Below are positions 1 to 11,229 of a stretch of DNA of 64,000 bases, piece by piece. Source of the stretch: Cyathus striatus. Its lineage: Eukaryota; Basidiomycota; Agaricomycetes; Agaricales; Nidulariaceae. A model generated the notes under the pieces. The model made no database searches and was not told the origin of the DNA. It worked only from the letters and a program-made list of their open reading frames with translations. Within the stretch, counting starts at the first letter, position 1, and every line of letters begins with the position of its first letter. The translations under genes and the position numbers were made by a program. Where the stretch lies: positions 1 through 64,000 of the forward strand of contig JAOVFP010000008.1 in assembly GCA_025738555.1 (NCBI GenBank), written 5' to 3'.

Positions 1-48
1 CTAACCCTAACCCTAACCCTAACCCTAACCCTAACCCTAACCCTAACC
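1..48. repeat. Telomere repeat, eight CTAACC units
   Basis: Eight perfect CTAACC units, the C-rich strand of a TTAGGG telomere, start at the first base. This makes base 1 the physical or assembly end of a chromosome and everything to the right subtelomeric. TTAGGG is the usual telomere repeat of filamentous fungi. Confidence 0.97.
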
Positions 49-130
49 AGTTGTTGTGACCAGTTGTTGCATCATGTGATCAGTCATTGGTCACATCATA
101 CCAGTCGTTGGTCACAACAACTGGTCACAG
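49..130. repeat. Telomere-adjacent TTGGTCAC-type repeat
   Basis: Short degenerate units of the form CAGTTGTTG(G)TCAC occur about five times directly after the telomere, in both orientations (for example CCAGTTGTTG and CAACAACTGG). They join the telomere tract without a spacer. Confidence 0.7.
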
Positions 131-159
131 AACTCGGTCTGCATTCCAATCTTTATAAT

Positions 160-770
160 ATTGGTGCTTATATATCTTAATCAAGTATATAATCTGTCAT
201 TTACTCACTCAACAACTAATCACTCTAACTATTGACAATTTACAATCACTACTCTATACAAACAACTACATCTGCTTATATATATTAATCAACTATATAA
301 TCTGTTCTTTAGTCATCAACTACACATTATATACTGAACATACATATATAACAAGCAGTATCTTTTACTAACAACTATACATATCTTACACTACATTCTT
401 CTTTCTTATGTTCATATTCTGCCACATAGATTATTTACTTCATCTATATATATAAGCACACCTACTAAAATCATCTGATCACTACTTAGTACATCTAAGA
501 ACAAAGTCTCCTTATATATCTCCATCAAGTATATAATCTGTCTTCAACTCACATCTTCACTTATTACTTACATACACTTGTAATTGTAACTTCTCAATAA
601 GTCACACTTATTTCTTCTTGTCAATCTACACCACAGATTATATACTTCATGTACATATATAAGCACACATCATATATATTTACCTTGCCATTTTTATAAT
701 CTTATATAACTTGTCATTGCTTTACTACACTAAGGATTATATACTGAACATACATATATAAGCACATCTA
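160..770. repeat. AT-rich subtelomeric block with a 33-bp motif in both orientations
   Basis: A motif of about 33 bp, starting TGCTTATATAT and ending TATATAATCTGT, occurs near 164, 272 and 511. Its reverse complement (AGATTATATACTTCATG... then ATATATAAGCAC) occurs near 427, 634 and 733, with a partial copy near 327. The block between is AT-rich and holds no gene. Confidence 0.75.
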
Positions 771-785
771 CTTGATTATATACAC

Positions 786-1075
786 TTGTCATAGTCACAC
801 TCACTTGTTGTTGGTCACACTTGCCTGTCATTGTCACTTGTGACTGGTCACTGTCACTTGTCGTTGTCACAATTGTCTGTCGTTGTCACTTGTCGTTGTC
901 ACTTGTCGTTGGTCACAATTCTCTGTCGTTGTGACCTGTCGCTAGTCACTGTCACCTGTCGTTGTCACTTGTCGTCAGTCACATTTACCTGTCGTTCGTC
1001 ACAAAAATCTGTCATTGTGACCTGTCGTTGTCACTGTCACCTGTCGTTTGTCGCAAACGACCTGTCGCAGAATTC
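786..1075. repeat. TGTCGTTGTCACT satellite
   Basis: About twenty degenerate units of 12-14 bp built from TTGTCGTTGTCAC and TTGTCGTTGGTCAC. Long open frames across it are a by-product of the repeat. The GTCAC and TTGTCG building blocks are the same ones that fill the core of the foldback element at 32.6-33.1 kb. Confidence 0.85.
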
Positions 1076-1324
1076 GCATCGAGTTCCCGTATTTATATTA
1101 TTAGGGTGCAGCTTGTATTTCTTGAGATTTTAGGCTGAAAATTGTATACAAGGTAGGGTCAGGCTTGCAGTTTGATGCATTTGGGAGCCATATGTGAGAT
1201 TTAGATAGTAAGGATTGCAGTCAGCGTCAATCGGTCAACCACCTGTCGCATATAAGTTGTGGCTGACAACTAAAGTTTCTTACCCCAACCATCTTCCTTC
1301 CACCACATACACACCACCGTGCTT
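1076..1324. other. Subtelomere-to-gene transition, no gene seen
   Basis: Non-repetitive DNA between the satellite and the first gene remnant. CT- and CA-rich sequence just before 1,325 resembles a fungal 5' untranslated leader, which would fit the ancestral promoter of the dead glucanase. No motif is strong enough to name. Confidence 0.4.
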
Positions 1325-1977
1325 ATGCTACCAACAACTTTAGCTACGCTCTTCTTTCTCTCCGCTATCCCACTTTTCTACAGTCGCACTCTCGTGCCTG
1401 GCTTTCCTTATGGTTCCCAGAAAGTTCGTAGCTTAAACTTGGGCGGATGGTTAGTTCTCGAAGCAAGTGCACATTCAAACATTCTTCCAGTATCTTACTT
1501 ATTTCCCTCTTTCAGCCTTAGATTACGCCCTCCATCTTCGATAACACCAATGACTCACGAATCGTCGACAAATAGACCTTTGGACAATACCAGGATCACG
1601 CCAAAGCTCTCGCCATTCTCACCCACCATTGGGATACCTAGATTACCGAAAGTGATTTCGCTGCCATCACAGCTGCTAGGTTCGTGCACTCTATTTTGTT
1701 CTTGACCATTCCTCATCGTCATTGTTGTAGCTTAAACCATATTCGCCTCCAAATCGGCTACTGGGCCTTCGATGTTTCCCGTGGGGAACCATTCATCCAG
1801 GGACTTCACAAGGCCGTGCAATGGGCACAGAACCATAATTTGAAGATAATTATCAATCTTCATGGTGAGTTAACTACCTCATTAAATGTCGACATATTTT
1901 CTCATGATTTCATTCAGGTATTCCTGGAAGTCAAAATGGAGTTCTCAATTTACGTACTGGTCGACTTGAATTATGAC
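1325..1977 (+). pseudogene. GH5 exo-beta-1,3-glucanase pseudogene
   Basis: Remnant of a secreted fungal exo-1,3-beta-glucanase of glycoside hydrolase family 5, which trims beta-glucan in the cell wall. An N-terminal hydrophobic signal peptide is followed by the family blocks KVRSLNLGGWLVLE, ITPSIFDNTNDSRIVD, TFGQYQDHAKALAILTHHWD, ITESDFAAIT, IGYWAFDV.RGEPFIQG and HGIPGSQNG. The blocks join across introns at about 1464-1515 (GC donor), 1680-1730 and 1865-1917. Three conserved Trp codons are TAG: 1519-1521 in P-W-ITPS, 1573-1575 in W-TFGQ and 1639-1641 in W-ITES. Homology stops after PGSQNG, so the catalytic glutamates and the C-terminal two thirds are missing. No working enzyme can be made. 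The likely cause is G-to-A transition in TpG context followed by truncation. Confidence 0.9.
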
Positions 1978-2273
1978 ATCCATGGTTCAGACCTGTGGGT
2001 TTCGTATCTAGGTCTATCGCACTTCAGTGAATTTCACCCTCAGCTCTCCTGCTCTCTGCCTCTCGTTTTTGCTCTCAGCTGTCGTCTCTCTCGCTATCTC
2101 TGCTCTCCCCAGGTCCTGTTCAGTAGAAAACACTCCAGAACTTCGTTCCGAAGTTCTGTCTCTCGTTGCACCGCCAAATCTCTCATAAACGTTGCTGACA
2201 CCTTCTTTTACTTTACCTTAGAGCCTTAAGGTTGGACGGACGCACCAGCCGCTCGCATTCTTCGAGGAACCTT
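1978..2273. other. CT-rich junction between two converging pseudogenes
   Basis: Pyrimidine-rich sequence (runs of CTCTC and TCTCTCG) between the truncated glucanase and the truncated permease. It encodes neither missing C-terminus, so it probably marks the breakpoint where both 3' ends were lost. Confidence 0.5.
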
Positions 2274-2629
2274 CAACCATACTTCTTCCTCTTTACCTTA
2301 CCGGCTGCGGCGGATATACCATGGGCGAACGCCCTGAATTGGGTTGGAAACACTGTAAAAGAGGAAGTGGCATCAGTAATGTTACGGACAAGGTGGTAGG
2401 ATGGAGTATTGGTATAAGAAAGTAGATGGAGTGCCGAAGCGAGTGCGCGGAGGTAGAAGGCAACAACGGGGTGGGACAGAGAGGGGCGATATGACGTACC
2501 TTCGGCGGGGTAACAGTACGTAGTGGTATTTGCTCCAAAGCTGAAGGGGAACTGGAGGACGGCGAAGCAGACGATGAAGGCGGGTTTGCTTAGCGATGTG
2601 AACTTACCGGCGAGGATACCCACTGTGAG

Positions 2630-3060
2630 AACGCGTCAGCGAGCGAGCACAAGGAAGTGGAGAGAAAGGAGGAAAGGGGAACATAAGAAGAAGTAGAGGT
2701 ACGAGAACAGATCAAAAGGTGTAGAAAGCGCGGGGACGAAAGCAGGTCGGTAGCGGAGGGGGAGGCGAGAGGAAAAGGAGGGATAGCGTAAGCAAGGAGT
2801 GACGAGGGGCAGTAGCGAAGCAAAGGTAGAACGCTAGTGCGAGGACAAAGCGAGGCCCAGCAACGAGTCCCAAAGGAAGAAAGGAAGGGGTAGCGAAACC
2901 AAGGAGTGAAGAGGGGATAGCGGTGGGGCGGGGGTAGACCGCTAGCGTCCAGCGTAGACGGCAGCACAGGCACAAAGCACGGTCAAGCAGCTCACGTCCC
3001 AAATGGAGGAAAGGAAGGGGTAGCGGAAACAAGAGGTGACGAGGGATCAGCACCGCTCAT
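2630..3060 (-). repeat. Degenerate minisatellite of about 120-130 bp inside a permease intron
   Basis: On the minus strand, about three units begin GCTACCCCTTCCTTTC or GCTATCCCTCC and contain TTTGGGAC and TGCTTTGT blocks. They fill what should be a short intron or coding gap between GFVP and GILAGKF of the dead permease, giving an intron-like gap of nearly 500 bp. Open frames here are C/T-rich artefacts. Confidence 0.65.
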
Positions 3061-3235
3061 CTACACACAACGATAGCAAAAGGACATACCTGGTACAAAT
3101 CCAAGGGCGGTAATGATAATTCCTCCCGTCGAAATCTTGAAGAGACGGTTCCAAGGGGTGCCTTCGGAGCCGTCGTACCCGATTTGTTGGACGACGGCGT
3201 TTTGGTTCAGGTTGATGCCGTAGAATCTGTTGGGT

Positions 3236-3577
3236 GGGTGTTAGTATCGATGTTAGACGAAGGGACGAAGAGAAGCGATAGGAAGGAAACGATGACGAGA
3301 GAAGGCGGGAAGCGAGGGGTGATGGAAGAAGGGGATGTATAGAGAACACGAAGAAGCTGGGCAGGTGTTAGTGCAAATGCGAAAAGGAATAGAAGAAAGG
3401 TACGCGTAGCGTGGGTACGCCGAAGATCGACAAGGAGGGGAGGAAAGCAAGAAGAGTACTCAGGAGGTGGTAGAAGGGAGAGGGAAGAGAAGAAAGGCTC
3501 AAGATAGCCAGGCATAGGTACAGAACAAGCCGAAATCGAACAGGGGACGACAGACCAAAAAAGAAAAAGACAGACTC
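3236..3577 (-). other. Expanded pyrimidine-rich intron of the dead permease
   Basis: Between the donor after FLLDIA (about 3,577, GTGAGT on the minus strand) and the acceptor CCAACAG before FYGINL (about 3,236) lie about 340 nt of C/T-rich sequence. Neighbouring introns in this window are 50-60 nt, so this one appears expanded after the gene died. Confidence 0.6.
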
Positions 3578-4918
3578 ACGCAATATCAAGCAAAAACCAA
3601 CAAACACAAAGTCCCAAGCAAATGATTCAAATGCTTCCACTCCCAAAAATACTTCACAAACTATCCCAAATGGGCCCCCTTCCTCGCCAACTCCTCTAGG
3701 TCAACCTTATCCTCATCAACCACCTCCTCCTCCTCACTCGGCCAAGGCGACGACGAAACCTCCTTCACCTCGCCATCCACCTTCAAATTGTCGACATCAG
3801 GACCTCGAGACTTTGACTTTTCCTCCTCCTCGCGCTGCTTCCGCTTCAACTCGTCGATCTCATCGCGTTCATGCCCGTCCTCGGAGTGAGTCTGGCGTTT
3901 GGACGCGATGAAGTGGGTGGATTCTGGGAGAGTGAGACGCTGGTACAGCATGCCAAAGGCAGGAATCAACGATATGCCTACTACGATTCTCCAAGCTACC
4001 GCCCACGATCAGGCTCTCTCTTACAAAACAAAACAAAAACACGTACTGCTGTCGACTTTATTCGTATTCGCACCATCCTCCATCGTGTGCTTATAACACA
4101 ATACGATAATTGTCGCAAGACTACCAACGAACGAGCCCATCCCTGAGACGTACGCGAGCATGGTGCTTCGCTTGCGGAGGTTGGTGCGGTCGGAGATGAT
4201 AGAGGCAAACATGGGGTGGCCACCACCCACGCCGATGCCGAGGACGATGCGCCATATTTCGAGGTAGATAAGGCAATAGTCGGGGGAGAGGTGGCCGGTA
4301 GGCGTTATGATGGTCATTATTGTTGTGAAAATGATTAGCATGAGTTCTTTGCTGTCTACGGGAACGTCAGTACGGAAGAGAGGGAGAGGAGAGGGAAAGA
4401 GGGCGTACAGACCGCTTTACACCCAAGAGCGTCAGCTAAGTATCCTGTATTGGCAGTCGATGAGTCCAAATAGGGGGGAACGGGCAGGAAGGAAGCATAC
4501 CAAACGCAAACTGTCCAATGACAGTACCAATATTAGCACCCGCCTTGACAAAACCCTCCAAATTGGCGGGAAAATGTTCACCACTATACAGCCTATACTG
4601 CAACATCGTCGCAACAGGCTACATCACCATGCTGTATACGGCGTAATGAACGACTGGGTCTTGATAGGCTGAACTGTATGCACCGCGTACAGAAGTAGCC
4701 TAATCGAGAGATGAGAGTGCAAGCTTAGATATAGTGGGACTGGCATAGGCGGGAGGGGGCGGAGGTGGATTTGGGTGTCTTGGGATTCTGATGGTGGGAC
4801 CGGGAGAAGGAGTGTATGGAGATGGAGTGGACGTGAGTGGGACGGTTGAAGAGGAGGCGAGGAGGATGGACGTGGTGGTGGTAGAATTAGTAGGCAAATG
4901 CGCTTGACTGGTCGGCAT

Positions 4919-5627
4919 GGGATGAGGGGGGTGGGGAGTCGTATAGAGAGGAAAGGGGAGTTGTGAGTACGTGTCTCAACAACCGGGAAGGTTATCGTCG
5001 TAGTTTCCTACTCTTCTCCCCCTCCCTCCGCGGCTCTTCCAATGAATTTGTTAAAAATTACAGCATAGCTTCTTCATATGAAATCTCAATATTCCATAAG
5101 GACGAGAAGGATGGATCGAGGGTGGATAGAAGTCTGAACAGCGAACACATTGCCCACTGTGTTTGCAAACTGTTTGGCTAGAGCTTCAGCCCCCTTAGCA
5201 AATCCCATCAGAATAAACACACGTAACTAGTAGCTGCGTGGCAGCGTAGTCATCTTTGAGTCATCTATCTGATCATTTCTGATGCCACTCTTTGTAGCGT
5301 CGGCGTTGGTGGCGTTTCAAAGCAGCCTGCTAAATACAACATTGTTCTGAGCTATCGGTCCAAAGCTAAAACTTCCTTTCTCATACAGAAAAATATACTA
5401 ATAAACTTACTTCAACTGTTGTTTAATTTTCTCGCCTAATAGTCGCGCATTTCATTTATTTGAATGTCAAGGGTTCATCAAAACTACTATATAAAATTTT
5501 AAACATTCTCATTCAGCTTCACTACATTCAATACTATCAAAAGAATAATCCATCCTAATTCACTGGCCATTCCGAAGTGATATGCTGCAGACACCGTTTC
5601 CGAAAGGCTGAGGTTCCATTGCGGCAT
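4919..5627. other. Intergenic, no gene recognised
   Basis: Lies between the permease remnant and the 3' end of the hydrophobin gene. A plus-strand open frame at 4,963-5,181 has no recognisable domain and no supporting introns. The part from about 5,400 is AT-rich and probably contains the hydrophobin 3' untranslated region. Confidence 0.4.
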
Positions 5628-6190
5628 TTAGAGGTTGATGTTAATAGGAGTGCAACCAACGACAATGAGACCGCTCTGCAATAAATATGTAAGCAAAAAT
5701 TAGTATTAGTATCCCGATTGAATATGCTCACGAAAGAGTTCCCAGTGCAGCAGACTGGTTGGGCAGTGCTATTTCAATTATTTTTTAGCCTGATCACTAA
5801 TTTCAGGGAACATTCTTAATCCTTACCAGCTATTCCCTCCAACGCCAATGACGCTGAGCGGGCTGCAAGTCACTTAAGAATATTATGTCAACATACTTCC
5901 CTAAGCAACATGCGTATCAACCTACATCCGACCTGGCCAGTGATGGGACCCAATACAATGCCGAGGAGGCCTGCAAGGAGGCCAACTACGGGGTTGCTGG
6001 CTTGCTGGACGCTGTTACCTATATGGTATTGGTCAGTTCGAAAGAGCTATATTCAAAACGATGAACACTAACAACACTGAAGACTTCCCGTGTTGCACTG
6101 GGAGCTTTGGCGAGGAATGGCACTGGCAGCCGCAAGGAGCGGGAGAGCGAAGAGCATGAATACGAAGAGAGAAGTGGCACGAGCGAGCAT
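5628..6190 (-). CDS. Class I hydrophobin, five exons
   Basis: Small secreted amphipathic protein that self-assembles at the cell surface of aerial hyphae. Exons on the minus strand are 6190-6073, 6018-5926, 5872-5827, 5768-5732 and 5675-5628. They sum to 342 nt, giving 113 residues and TAA with all phases consistent. Residues 1-24 are a signal peptide (MLARATSLFVFMLFALPLLA). The eight cysteines fall at 32, 39-40, 73, 86, 92-93 and 106, matching the class I spacing C-X6-CC-X32-C-X12-C-X5-CC-X12-C. Hallmarks include TCSPLSVIGVGGNSC, PVCC and GCTPININ. Introns are 52-56 nt with GT donors and AG acceptors. The gene is invisible to a plain open-frame scan because no exon exceeds 118 nt. A TATA box lies about 65 bp upstream. 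It looks intact although it sits next to two dead genes near the telomere. Confidence 0.95.
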
Positions 6191-6254
6191 TGTAGCGAGT
6201 GGTAGTTTGAATTAGATGCTATTCGAACTGAAGAATCCCAGTGATATCAAGTCT

Positions 6255-6262
6255 CTTTTATA
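6255..6262 (-). promoter_or_regulatory. TATA box of the hydrophobin gene
   Basis: TATAAAAG on the minus strand, about 65 bp upstream of the hydrophobin ATG at 6,190. Short leaders and strong TATA boxes are usual for highly expressed fungal hydrophobins. Confidence 0.7.
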
Positions 6263-6269
6263 GATTTTT

Positions 6270-9200
6270 AACTGTACTTCCTTGGCTAGCAGCCTTCGTC
6301 ACATATTTTGCATTGTTTCTGCTCTGGTCATTTCATCACGCTCCGAAATTAGACAGGTTTGTGCCTGGGCTATGGGTGTCATGTAGTAATTATTGAACGC
6401 CAACTGGAGGCCGAAGGGAATACCTTCATTGGTTCGTGCGTACGGATCATTTGATGGCTGGATATGTAAAGCCGATCTTATTTAATTTATTTCTAGTGAA
6501 TGATATCCTGTACAGTGGAACCTGTAATAACCTTTAGGTATGGATTTCTGGGGGCACTTTAGGGTGTCAAGTTATGCAGATTCAAGTTCGGTGGACTAAA
6601 CAATCTATGATTTGTTTTCGATTATGGGCTCGTACAGACCCGTGATAGCACGGCTTGACTGTATTGCCTTTGTCAAGATTCTTCGCCGACTATCCGAATT
6701 TTCTTTAGTATGAGCTGAACAACCATGCTGTTCAAGAATACAGAGAATGTTGAATACGGAACGGCGACTCCCATTAAACCCGTCAAACTTCTGTCGAATG
6801 AAGCCCAATGACCTAATGTCGCATTAAGTTCAGTAAACGCCGCAAAATCCCATACCTATCCCTGGAGTAGATGTGTCACTTACGGTAGACTCAGGTCTTA
6901 GGCTTCCTTGCTACCAGTCAAAGTGATGAGCTCACATATTACGGGAATACAAGAATTTCTGTAAGCGACAATTCTACTTAAACAACTGTATAGCTAATTG
7001 CAATTCTCTTTCCAATAGACTTTGCTCGATTGTTAACCCGCTAAGGGCTGACCTTCATGCTTCATTAGGCATTCTGTGGTTACCGTTTATCATTTATTTC
7101 TGACACGAATCGGACGGCGGCAATCAGAAAAAGCTGAAAGCAGGGAAACCAATCAATGACGCCACTTGCAGAACACTGGAAAAACCTCTGTACTGGACCC
7201 AAGACTTTCAGAGTGCTTTCATCACCGCATAAAGAGAGATAAAGAGGCGATGAATGTGGAGCCGAATAACCACAATCATCATGTCAGTACAGTACATAGC
7301 AGCTCAGTGAGCTTGTGCACTTGAACGCTGATGCACCGCCATGGCCCCGCCCCACTACACCACCAAAAAAAAAAAAATTCTTCCCCAGAATACAATACGG
7401 TTTAGAACATGTAATAATGCAACTCTCCAGCTCTTGTGAGCTCGCTATTAAGAGAACAGGACCAAAGACAGGACTTTTATTTTCGGGAGCTGCTATACTT
7501 CCTTATGCGATCCTCGCGTGTGATTTCCAAGTCCATTTTCAATATCGGAGCGCTCAAATGAAATGAATGTCGTTACTGATGCATTGATGATCGCCGTTCT
7601 CCACATACCAGCACATAAGTATCTGAATGCTTACAACCATTACAACACTGACCAGATATGTTACTCTTGGCTCCGCTCCATGTCCGCTGCTGTAGTCCAA
7701 CCTTTGGTGCTAGTACATAGACGTGAAGTTGAAACACTTGATGTCTATGAGCAGTTCTATGACTTCACCACAACAATTTATCTCACGTCCGTGATGTTCA
7801 GCTGACCTCTTCATTTACTCCTTGAACAATTGCTTAGACCAGATCTCCGCAGAACCCTGAAAACACTTCAACTTCTCGTGACGGAGTATGTGGCACAGTG
7901 GAGCTGTTCCCGCTCGTTAATTGTGGGTGTCAAGAGAAATGCAACAGATTACACTGTGTTTCCCATCCACAATTATTACATTAGACAAAGACCATGCAGT
8001 TGACTATATTTATACTAGAATGTGATGGACTCCGTAGAAATTTACGCGCGCTCAAGTTCTCACTCTCCACTGCGGACTCCCGTTGCTTAAATGCTTGTGT
8101 ATTACTCTAGAAGACAGCAAGGGCACTCGTACCGCTATGATAAAGTGGCTATTAAGAGACGATGCTTCAACTCTGGCTGCATATATACGAATCGTTCGCC
8201 GTAAGTACTATGGCCATGCTTACTTGCTCAAGCACTGCTCGACGCCGCGGTTACGTGTTTAATCATACAACCGTCAGTTTTTCGCATTACTGCCAAAGTC
8301 CCAGTGAATATTCCCCTGCAACCATTTGCCACGGCCCACACGAAGCTCGGAACACCGAAAACGAAATACAGAGGTATAAGCATACAGCCTGAAACATACA
8401 TAGTAACGAATGTTAAACCGTAGTATAGAGACCAAATAAAGACAGCGACAGTGCAGCTCTGGTCAACGGGCTAAGAGCAAACAAACCATTGTTCAAGCTG
8501 CATTGTACAATGTACTTAATTTGCAATATGGGCCCGTAGATGCCGAATCGGCACCGGGTAGAAATTTTAGTTTCTTTGCTTGCTATACCCACGCTAACGC
8601 GCCACTGGCAACAGCCTCGCAGTCTCTCGTGGCTACTCCACATCACTGCCTCCTCCCAGTTCCATTACTAGTCAGAACGAAAGGATAAAATTAAAGATAG
8701 ACTCGCTATATTGTCTGTGACTCTGTGGGGGTTGGGTCAGGTTGGGTTGCGCCGTCGCGGTCTGGTTTGTCTCGCTTGACGAGTCTTTCGCTCGTGGCTC
8801 GTAATTAGTCCTGTCCTCAAAACCTAGCTCAGCTGCGACCAAACCGATCTGCTATCCAACCTTATGGTACCACTTTTGTACCACTGCGGCTCGATCGTCC
8901 TCTACATTCAAACGCACCTCTTCAATGTACACCAAACATTACTCGCAGCCAACTCGCAGCCTACTCTGAGATGTTTTCCCAATTAACAAAAATAGAGACA
9001 AGTCGTACAGCGTAGACCAATGTCCGTTTGTTGAGCTGCAGGATGATAAATGGGAAGATCTAATATGCGAACCTATGTACGTCTTCTTTTTATAGTTGCA
9101 TACTCATACCGTGACGCAGTACAGATTCTGGGAATCCAGGACACTCTTTAGCCCAAAACGTCCCTAGACACCCTTCTCCATCCCGCATCCTACATCCTGG

Positions 9201-10555
9201 CCTTAAAATCGATGGATACCGTCCCTACTATCCGCACGCGCTCCGTGGGCCCCATCAATCCAAGCTCCCTACCATGTTCGCGAACCAACTCACCCGGTCA
9301 CCAAAGGAAGATAAGTACACTCCGAGGGCATCATGCTCTTCATCCACCTCGCGAGGAGGTTCTGAGATCCTGCCATCCATCTTCTATTATCTCACTCATC
9401 GTCGCATTATCAACGCGAGACAGCTGAACTGAGAACTGTAGAATCTCGCTAGGACTTAAACTTCCAGTAGTGCAATCGTCGCTGACTTTTGTCGCATGTT
9501 CATAATAGAAGAAAGGTGGGAGGTCAGAAGACATGGCGTAAGTGCAGCAACTGAAAGGTCCACGATATGAGTAAGGAACCTTCCGATATTGCAACGGAGA
9601 GAAATTGGTTCTGCTGAGTACTTAGTCTCCATTTCCTCCATGCTGGTCGGCCGTTTACTGATGTTGTTATACTTATAGATCATTTGATCGATATTTCGGG
9701 GTTTGATGTTGTGATAGCGCGGCCGCATCGCCAGTTATCTTTCTTTAGTTGAAACTTCGCTGTGAACCGATGTTGAAATATCACACGTGTAGTCCCTTCG
9801 ACGAACAAAGTGTGGATAAGCAGGTATAAGCTTCGCCATCACAACTAATAGAAATTTATATTGACGATTCTACGCTTTCCCCTTCCTTGTCACCCTAATG
9901 ACTCTCTTATCTCGAGCTGCAGGTACCATACTGCCACTGTCAAATAATTTATCATATAGACGCACGAAGGTATCTCGCGTCTTTATCCATCATGCTGCGA
10001 ACCACATCACGCAAGCTGATTGCAACAAAAGGTCTTATTATTTCCCGCGAGAACGTACCCTTGGCTGATTGTCGCATTTTTTCCTTATCGCTGAGATCAC
10101 TCCAACATCTAACTAGAATAATGTGCTTCATCGTACACTGCGCACTTTGTCTTTTACTTCAGTAATATTCACTGCTGACAGTGCTCACTGCTGTTCCAGC
10201 AACTTACGACCCCAGCCTCTTATGGCTACCACTGACTACCTACGAAGAAGCGCACGTGCTAAGTTTAGGTGAACCCACAAGTGATACCATCACACTCTTC
10301 GTTCAAAGATCATACAGGTATGATACCTTATGTTACCTGATGATATTACAACGTGATGCCAAGATTGCGGAATGAAGATTTTCCACCTTAAAATCATCGG
10401 CGTAAGTAATCCAAGTTAGGGTAGAGTTCCAAACTAGGCATTGGAATCGATATAATTAAATCTTGAGTAAAAGTAAATCTCAGAAAATGCAACGATTTAT
10501 TGATTATCCAAGTATGCAGCTAGAATAAAATGCAGCAGCGTATCACAGCCCCAGA
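6270..10555. other. Large intergenic stretch, no recognisable gene
   Basis: About 4.3 kb in which I found no family motif on either strand. Open frames of 60-90 codons (for example 7,315-7,566, 8,162-8,392, 9,212-9,427 and the overlapping minus-strand frames at 9,340-9,728) show no domain and no convincing splice chain. Base composition is ordinary and CpG is present, so this is not the decayed type of DNA seen after 45 kb. A few decayed exons could be hidden here. Confidence 0.4.
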
Positions 10556-11134
10556 TTACTTAGAAAAAACGGGGATAATCTTGGTCCAAACCTGGTTCGT
10601 GTTAAAATTGGTGCACTGCCAGGTTTGAACCCGATTTCTGTTGGTCGTATCTCCGTTTGTGAGATCGAGACACAAACCTAGAAATATTGTTACATAGATG
10701 GTCGAACTTCAGAAAAGTATTCGCACACCTTCGTTTGCAAGAATAATTCGGTTATCATCTGTAGAGTACCAGTGTTGAGCTTGAAGATTGGTATCGTAGC
10801 ATTGCCAAATTTTCATCCCAACGCCGCTACCAGGAGCAGAATGTAATTTGTTGGGTTTTATTCATACCTTCAACTGGAGAAAGAGGAGCAACGTAATCCC
10901 GTACAGTCCCCGCTAAAAACATCATATTAAATTCTGTTTCCATCGCATAGATTGGACCACGAACATAACCACTGGAGCACCATTCTGAATAGTGGTTGGA
11001 ACGCTTAAACACTTCTGGTCGTTGAACTCGGGATGCACGAGTTGGGGAGAAGGTGCTCCGGCTGCAGCTGCTCGTAGAGAGGTACCGAGAATAATTAATG
11101 CAGAGACAAAGAATGAGAAAATCGACAATTGCAT
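10556..11134 (-). CDS. Secreted ricin-B-fold (beta-trefoil) lectin-like protein, possibly decaying
   Basis: Starts with a signal peptide (MQLSIFSFFVSALIILG) and continues EFNDQKCLSVPTTIQNGAPVV, the first QxW-type repeat of a ricin B-like carbohydrate-binding domain. Later exons read GSGVGMKIWQCYDTN.QAQHWY, DDNRIILANE and, after another intron, LCLDLTNGDTTNRN, VQTWQCTN and NQVW, ending at a TAA at 10,556-10,558. Two or three introns are needed. The middle of the first repeat, between GAPVV and GSGVGMK (about 10,830-10,990), could not be spliced cleanly, and the expected D-C-N and Q-K-W residues are weak there. The gene may therefore be slightly damaged or my exon choice may be wrong. Such proteins bind glycans and are common in mushroom genomes; no enzymatic domain is attached here. 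Confidence 0.65.
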
Positions 11135-11215
11135 GTTGATAAAGATGCAGGCGCTGGGAAGGGATTATAGAGCAGAGAGTTGAAGATGGTGTTTTAGTTT
11201 TCAGAAGTGAATTTA

Positions 11216-11223
11216 TTTATATA
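11216..11223 (-). promoter_or_regulatory. Possible TATA box of the lectin-like gene
   Basis: TATATAAA on the minus strand, about 80 bp upstream of the ATG at 11,134. Confidence 0.45.
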
Positions 11224-11229
11224 GAAGAG

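Larger units (their letters stand above)
2274..4918 (-). pseudogene. Inorganic phosphate permease (MFS, PHO84-like) pseudogene
   Basis: Broken major facilitator phosphate transporter. Family blocks lie in the right order on the minus strand: ANLEGFVKAGANIGTVIGQF (about 4,500-4,570), YLADALG (4,420), WRIVLGIGVGG (4,220), RKRSTMLAYVSGMGSFVG (4,130), IPAFGMLYQRLTLPEST (3,900-3,969), FYGINLNQNAVVQQIGYDG (3,170-3,235), GILAGKFTSLSKPAFIV (2,570-2,623), FGANTTTYCYPAE, then FPTQFRAFAHGISAAAGK (2,285-2,345). Lesions seen: the first transmembrane block after the Pro-rich N-terminus is missing, TAG at 4,619-4,621, TAG at 3,661-3,663 in the FVKYF segment, a frameshift by an extra TTGT-like insertion near 3,590 before FLLDIA, and loss of the C-terminus after 2,285. 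The segment expected between GFVP and GILAGKF is replaced by repetitive DNA. The start at 4,918 is the only plausible ATG but is not proven. Confidence 0.85.

Noticed and set aside
831..1133. Plus-strand open frame of 100 codons
   Set aside because: It translates the TGTCGTTGTCACT satellite; composition is dictated by the repeat and no start context or domain is present.
2273..3646. Series of minus-strand open frames rich in Leu, Ser and Pro
   Set aside because: They read through expanded C/T-rich introns of the dead phosphate permease; only the short exon blocks inside carry homology.
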